From Roseicyclus sp. (lineage in GTDB: Bacteria > Pseudomonadota > Alphaproteobacteria > Rhodobacterales > Rhodobacteraceae): a stretch of DNA of 64,000 nt. A model generated the notes under the pieces. The model was not told the DNA's origin and ran no database searches. It worked only from the letters and a program-made list of their open reading frames with translations. Where the stretch lies: assembly GCA_018401055.1 (NCBI GenBank), contig JAGYLB010000073.1:84905-148904 (forward strand), read 5' to 3'. The position numbers were made by a program, and so were the translations under genes. This document shows positions 57,996 to 64,000 of the stretch, piece by piece; within the stretch, counting starts at the first letter, position 1, and the number at the start of each line of letters is the position of its first letter.

Positions 57996-58777
57996 CCTGA
58001 ACCCATTGCGTTGTGGGCGCGACGTGGACCCTCTTTGCCAGGCCCGCATACCGCAGCTGCCGCCAGCCCATGCGCAACTGGGCCGCGATCCGCCGGGCCC
58101 GATAGGCCCGCCGTTGCGCCGCGGTCTCGGCCTCCAGCGGCGGCTTGCCCACCGCGTCGATCAGCGACACCGTGGGGATCGTCTGCGGCACGCCATACGC
58201 CGCGCATTGGTCTAGCTGCACCGCCAGCGCGGGGTCCGCCTGCCAGCTCGCCAGCCCGTAGGTCGATGAGATCAGCGCATCCGACGGCGCCCCCGCGCGG
58301 CGCGCATGCGCCATCAGCTTGGCCGCGCCGCAGGGCCAGACCACATAGGCTGCCGGCCCCGTCCGGTCCTGATAAAGCCGCCGGATCGGCGCACGGGCAT
58401 GCACCTTGCGCCCGAGCAGCTTCTTGCGGCTCCGCGTCTCGAGGCTGATATGCTCCACCCCCGCGAGGCCCTGCACCGCGTCGAAAAAGGCCGGCAGGTC
58501 TGACGAGAGAACCGCGTCATCCTCCAGCACGACACAAGGCTCGCCAAGCGCCGCCACCTGCGCCCACGCCGCCATATGCGAGGCGCACAGCGCCATCTCC
58601 GTCACCCGCAGCGGCCGCCGCCAGCGGTGCCAGACCAGGATCGTTCGCGGGCGGGTCAAGCGTTGCGGGCGTCACCGCCTCGATCCGCTCCCACACGAGC
58701 CCCAGCGAGTCCATCTGCGCCGCCATGAACCCCATACGCTCGGCGGCACTGCGCATGTTGATGATCAGTGCGCGCAT
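57976..58777 (-). CDS. GT25 family glycosyltransferase (frameshifted)
   Basis: LPS-type glycosyltransferase of family 25. It opens MRALIINMRSAAERMGFMAA. The main part carries ASHMAAWAQVAALGEPCVVL and the acidic DxD-like LEDDAVLSSDLPAFF, then LYQDRTGPAAYVVWPCGAAK. An indel near 58645 splits it. The corrected length is about 266 residues. Last gene of a three-gene minus-strand operon. Confidence 0.85.
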
Positions 58778-58784
58778 TCTTCTA

Positions 58785-59818
58785 TCAGAACTCCCCGTCG
58801 AAGATCCGCTGATATTGCGCGATCACCTGCGCCTTGGTGAACTTGGCCTCCAGCGTCGCGGTCCCGCCCGTGACCAGACGCTCCGCCAGCACCGGCTCGT
58901 CCTTCACCCGGCCAATCGCCGCCGCCATCCCCGCAACGTCATCGATCCCCACCATCAGCGCATCCGCCCCGTCGGTGGCAAACCAGCTCGGCCCCTCCGA
59001 CCGGGTCGAGACGACGGGCACCCGCGCATGCCAGGCCTCGAGGATCACATTGCCCAAAGGCTCGTGCCGCGACGGCATCACATAAACATCGGCGGCCGCC
59101 ACGATAGTACATCGGCTCCTCCACCCAGCCGAAGAACCGGGTCCTCCCCTCAAGGCCCAATTCGGCCACCAAAGCGCGCAAATCCCCCTCGCGCTCGCCC
59201 GCGCCCGCCAACCACAGCCAGGCGCCGGGCACCTCCGCCGCCGCCCGGATCAGCGTGTCGAACCCCTTGCGGCCCACGAACCGCCCAGATCCCGCAATGA
59301 CGAAGGCATCCTCGGGCGTGCCATGCGCGGCGCGGGCCACCGGGCGCACCTCCACTTGACGCGCGAAGTTCGAAACCACATGCACCGGCCGCGCCCAGCC
59401 CAGACCGCGGCAAGCGTCCGCGATGCCGGGCGTATTGGCCACGATCAGGTCATTGTGCCGAAAGTGCCGTAAATGGCGCGGATAATCCCCCAGCCGCGTC
59501 AGCTTCACCGCTTCCGGCCAATCCGGGATCAGGCGCGAGGATCGCGACATCCATGCCATGATCACGTCGGGCCGCCACTCCCGCACCATGCGATGCACTC
59601 CGCCATGTCAGCCACAGGCTGGTGGGCGAGATGCGGCGGTAATGGTTCTCGATGATCGGCCCCAAGGGCGCGATCTCATCGCGCCAGATCCGCCCCGGCC
59701 GGGTGACGAAGCGCTGCTCCATCCCCGCCTCGCCAAAGGCCTGCACAAGGTTGACGAAGAACCGTTCCGCCCCGCCGTCCTTGCCGAAATGCATGTGCAG
59801 GATCTTCTTTGCCGTCAT
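58785..59818 (-). CDS. GT4 family glycosyltransferase (two frameshifts)
   Basis: GT-B fold glycosyltransferase. It opens TAKKILHMHFGKDGGAERFF. The nucleotide-sugar domain shows VIAGSGRFVGRKGFDTLIRA, then WLWLAGAGEREGDL and the family-4 E-x7-E-like block PSRHEPLGNVILEAWHARVP. Indels near 59605 and 59105 are needed. The corrected length is about 344 residues. The start overlaps the upstream GT25 stop (ATGA), and the gene ends 7 bases before the downstream GT25. Confidence 0.9.
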
Positions 59819-60566
59819 TTCGATGCCTCCCCGCGCCGATGCCGCCACAGCCGCCACGCATACCCCGCCTGATAGCGCAGGTTGTGCAACCCCTGCCCTA
59901 GTGCGCTGCGCCCCGATCTTGTGGCCCGCCTGACCGAACCGATGGTCCCGGTCGCGGCCTCCTGATCGCCCACCACGATGGGCGGCGGCAGCACCAGCGC
60001 CACGCGCAGCCCAGTTTCCCAGACGAATTTCTGATCCTCGTCCACGGGGCGGAAAAGGGGATCGCGCGCCCGGCCAGCCGCGCCGCGGCCGCCCTCGTCA
60101 CGCCATAGCCGATCAGGCAGGTGGGCACCCGGTAGGGTATCCCGATCCGCCAGTCGCCCAGCGCCGCCTCCGCCACCAGCCGCGGTGCGGGGTCAAAGGA
60201 GAAAAGCTTGACCATGTCCCACATGTCCTGCGGCTCCGACAACAACGCCAGCTTGTCCGCCAGCGTGGCGTCGGCGGCGAAATCATCCTCGAAGATGAAA
60301 CCGCCCGGCGCCTCCCCCTCCGCAATCGCACGCCAGGCCGCGATATGGCTCAGATAGCAGCCGATTTCGGGCGCGACCAGCTTGTGCTTGCCGTCCCGCG
60401 CGTTGCGCGCAGCATCGTAAACCCGCGCCACCTCCGCCTCTGGCAGGTCCGCGCCCCAGACCGCGTCCACCCGGGCCCACGACACGCCCGCGGCGTCCAG
60501 CTGACGGGCGCTCGCCTCCATCCGCCGGGTATTCTTGGCCAGGTTGATGACGTAGGACGGCCACAT
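59815..60566 (-). CDS. GT25 family glycosyltransferase (frameshifted)
   Basis: Second GT25 gene, first of the three-gene operon. It opens MWPSYVINLAKNTRRMEASA. The acidic motif lies in GGFIFEDDFAADATLADKLA, with CYLSHIAAWRAIAEGEAPGG before it. An indel near 60045 moves the C-terminus into another frame (MDEDQKFVWETGLRVALVLP). The corrected length is about 250 residues. Divergent from the third GT25 gene at 60677. Confidence 0.87.
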
Positions 60567-60676
60567 CGGACGCGCGCGCTTTCGGCAACGGAACTGCCCC
60601 CTCGCCTTACCGACGCTTGGACGGCGTGACAAGCAAGCGACACTTGCGCGGGCCGCCCCCGTGGGAACACGCCGAC

Positions 60677-61492
60677 ATGACCCAGGCCATCCCCACCTAC
60701 GTCATCAACCTCGACCGCCGCCCCGACCGGCTGGCCCGCATCGCCGCGCATCTTGCAAGCCGCGGCGTCACCTTCATCCGCCAACCCGCCTGCGACGCGC
60801 AATCGGTCCCCGAGGCAGAGATCGCGACCCTCGTCCGCTCCCACGGCCCGCTCGGCCAGTTGGGCCTCGGTGACCGCGCCTGCACCATCAGCCACACCCG
60901 CGCTTGGGCTGCCTTCCTCGACAGCGAGGCCACCCACGCCCTGTTTCTCGAGGATGACATCTTCCTCGCCAGCGACATCGCCGCCGCGCTCGCCTCGGCC
61001 GACTGGATTCCGGCCACCTGCCACGCGGTCAAGCTCGAGAAATTCAACGACGGCGCGTCAAGGCTTCTCCTCGCGCCCGAGACCTCCCACACCCCAACCG
61101 GCCGCGCGCTCCACCCGATGCGCTCGCGCCACGTGGGCGGCGGGGCGTATATCCTGAGCCGCGAGGGCGCGCGTCTGGCGCTATCGCATCTCGGCCGCTA
61201 CCGTGTGCCGATCGACCATTTCCTGTTCAACGACACGGTCTCGCCGATCCGGCGCGCGCTCGCGCCCGCCATCGTCGTGCCCGCCATGGCGACCCAACGC
61301 GCCTATGCCTATGAGAGCGACATCGCCCCTTTGGGCAAGGCGATCCGGCCAAAGGGCTGGAAGAAACGCCTGCGCACGATCCGGCGGGGCCTCGCCGAGG
61401 TGAACCAGGCCCCCCGCCAGCTCTGGCAATGGGCCACGGGACAGGCCCGGATCATCCCCGTCGCCTATGCCGAGAACCCGCCCGCGCCCTGA
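60677..61492 (+). CDS. GT25 family glycosyltransferase
   Basis: Intact GT25 enzyme, 271 residues from MTQAIPTYVINLDRRPDRLA. The acidic site is HALFLEDDIFLASDIAAALA, and HVGGGAYILSREGARLALSH and RVPIDHFLFNDTVSPIRRAL complete the family pattern. The upstream in-frame start at 60617 overlaps the promoter space shared with the divergent GT25 gene and is less likely. Confidence 0.9.
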   Translation: MTQAIPTYVINLDRRPDRLARIAAHLASRGVTFIRQPACDAQSVPEAEIATLVRSHGPLGQLGLGDRACTISHTRAWAAFLDSEATHALFLEDDIFLASDIAAALASADWIPATCHAVKLEKFNDGASRLLLAPETSHTPTGRALHPMRSRHVGGGAYILSREGARLALSHLGRYRVPIDHFLFNDTVSPIRRALAPAIVVPAMATQRAYAYESDIAPLGKAIRPKGWKKRLRTIRRGLAEVNQAPRQLWQWATGQARIIPVAYAENPPAP

Positions 61493-61496
61493 CGTC

Positions 61497-62351
61497 TCAG
61501 GCGGCCCGGACGACCCCGAGGCGCGCCGCGATGGACGCCGGAAGTTGCCGCGCGGAGATGGTGCGCGGGGCGGGGTTTTCGGCGATGCTCCGGTCCTCGC
61601 CGTAAAGCGCGACATATTCCGCGTAATTGTCGAAGACGCGCCGCCCGGCATAGTCGACGAAGGTCTCGGTGGGCGTACCTTCGGCCACGATCACGTCGTG
61701 GGCGTCGGTCTCGACATGGTAGATCGTTACGCGCTCGGGCAGGTCCGTGACCACCGTGATCGTGGTGCCATTAACCAGGGCACCTGCATTGACCAGCAGC
61801 CCGTCGATCATCAGCGCGTGATCGGCGGTCAAGGTCAGGTCCAGCAGTGGCAAGCCGTTGCCCAAGGCACCGGCAGCGACGCGGATCAGGCGCAGCGGCT
61901 TGAACAAAGGGGCGAGCGTCTGGCGGCCGAGCCACTTGACCGGCACGGCGCGGCCGTCGGCGGTGGTGACCAGATCGCCGATGGCAAGCCGCTCGATGGC
62001 GACATCGCCCGTGGGCGTGGCGATCAGAGTGCCGGCGGCGAAGCAAAAGATAGCTGTTTCGTCGACCTGCAAGGTGGCAGGTGGCGAAACTGGCGCTTGC
62101 GAGAGGTAGACCAAGCTTTCGTCAAAGTCGGGATCGTAAAATACCGGCCAGGTCTGCCCGTCGATCACGGTTGTCCCGATGTAGGATTCACTCGCGAAAC
62201 TAAAGCCGCCAGTTACAGAGTCCCCCGCTTCAAAGGTCGTATCCCCTTCGCCGTCGTCGAGGGTCCCCGGACTTGAAACAACGCCCAAGAAAGAAGAGTT
62301 GTCTCCATTGCCGCTATAGAAGATCGCATGAGTATAGTTGAACGTCGCCAT
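61497..62351 (-). CDS. Hint-domain (Hedgehog/intein) protein
   Basis: Intact 284-residue protein. The first 100 residues are a Gly/Asp/Ser-rich beta-type region (TFEAGDSVTGGFSFASESYI). The Hint_2 domain begins at the Cys in FCFAAGTLIATPTGDVAIER, then LAIGDLVTTADGRAVPVKWL, and has the later LTLTADHALMIDGLLVNAGA block with a His. VETDAHDVIVAEGTPTETFV follows. Such proteins are abundant in Rhodobacteraceae and may self-cleave or be secreted; no function is known. Convergent with the GT25 gene. Confidence 0.9.
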   Translation of the reverse strand: MATFNYTHAIFYSGNGDNSSFLGVVSSPGTLDDGEGDTTFEAGDSVTGGFSFASESYIGTTVIDGQTWPVFYDPDFDESLVYLSQAPVSPPATLQVDETAIFCFAAGTLIATPTGDVAIERLAIGDLVTTADGRAVPVKWLGRQTLAPLFKPLRLIRVAAGALGNGLPLLDLTLTADHALMIDGLLVNAGALVNGTTITVVTDLPERVTIYHVETDAHDVIVAEGTPTETFVDYAGRRVFDNYAEYVALYGEDRSIAENPAPRTISARQLPASIAARLGVVRAA

Positions 62352-62525
62352 GACCGGACCCCAGTATCACGCGCACGACTGTCACTGCCCTCAACCCCGG
62401 CGCAAACAGGTAGAGGGCACCAGACGGCACCGACGCAAGGCAAGGTGCGCGGACCGACTACTTTCAGAATGACTGTTCTGCGAACAGTTGCTCGAGTCAA
62501 TATATCGAAAGTTTGCAAGGCAACG

Positions 62526-62560
62526 AAAAAGGGGCGCCCCTTCGGACGCCCCCCTTTGTC
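62526..62560 (-). terminator. Rho-independent terminator after acnA
   Basis: GGGGCG/CGCCCC stem, with a T run on the minus-strand side (plus-strand A run at 62526-62530), 17 bases after the acnA stop. The 225 bases between acnA and the Hint gene hold this and nothing else I can support. Confidence 0.8.
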
Positions 62561-62576
62561 TCTCACTCTGATCCGG

Positions 62577-64000
<1,424 letters not shown>

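Noticed and set aside
62352..62525. A minus-strand small gene upstream of the Hint protein gene
   Set aside because: The open frame crosses into the acnA terminator and the Hint gene, has no ribosome site and no protein-like composition.

Overview
The window is high-GC DNA from a Rhodobacterales (Rhodobacteraceae-like) alphaproteobacterium. The evidence is the order and type of the housekeeping genes on the right (ndk, an ABC-F ATPase, holC, pepA, lptF-lptG-lptD-surA-pdxA, acnA), the alphaproteobacterial style of LptD, FliL and MotB, and a flagellar locus resembling the Fla1 system of Rhodobacter sphaeroides: its own RpoN, a receiver-less sigma-54 activator, a very long FlgK, and a FlgJ without muramidase paired with a separate lytic transglycosylase.

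Bases 1-37083 are a nearly complete flagellar gene cluster. On the plus strand come fliF (partial), fliG, fliH, fliI and a fliJ-like gene; fliK, fliL, fliM and fliN; fliO, fliP, fliQ, fliR and flhB; and two unknown genes behind a sigma-54 promoter. rpoN and the flagellin gene fliC follow on the minus strand, then motA, motB and fliD on the plus strand. On the minus strand lie a FleQ/FleT-type activator, a flagellar lytic transglycosylase, flgL, flgK, flgJ, flgI, flgH, flgG, flgF, flgE, flgD, flgC and flgB. At least six good sigma-54 (-24/-12) sites precede fliK, fliO, the unknown pair, motA, flgG and flgB, so the locus carries its own sigma factor, an activator and their targets. Divergent from flgB is an unrecognised gene whose product has eight tandem 27-residue units. 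Its putative sigma-54 promoter overlaps the flgB promoter in opposite orientation through a shared palindromic TTGCAA. fliE, flhA, flgA, flgM and fliA are not in the window.

Bases 37386-55894 are mostly core genes: ndk, the ABC-F ATPase, a peptidoglycan-binding/M23 peptidase, MarC, a retropepsin-like protease, holC, pepA, the LPS export and outer-membrane block lptF-lptG-lptD-surA, pdxA, a DksA/TraR-like zinc-finger protein, a small phosphatase, an EamA transporter, an LpxL-like acyltransferase and a DUF1223 protein. Bases 55983-61492 form an accessory surface-polysaccharide island with two FkbM methyltransferases, an isoprenylcysteine-methyltransferase-like membrane protein, three GT25 glycosyltransferases and one GT4 glycosyltransferase. 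A Hint-domain protein and the 3' part of acnA end the window.

Many genes are split by single-base indels, often in G or C runs. This includes genes expected to be essential or near-essential (lptF, lptG, lptD, pdxA) and nearly every long flagellar gene. The most economical explanation is uncorrected sequencing or assembly error, not pseudogenisation, so split genes are annotated here as single CDS with the frameshifts stated.
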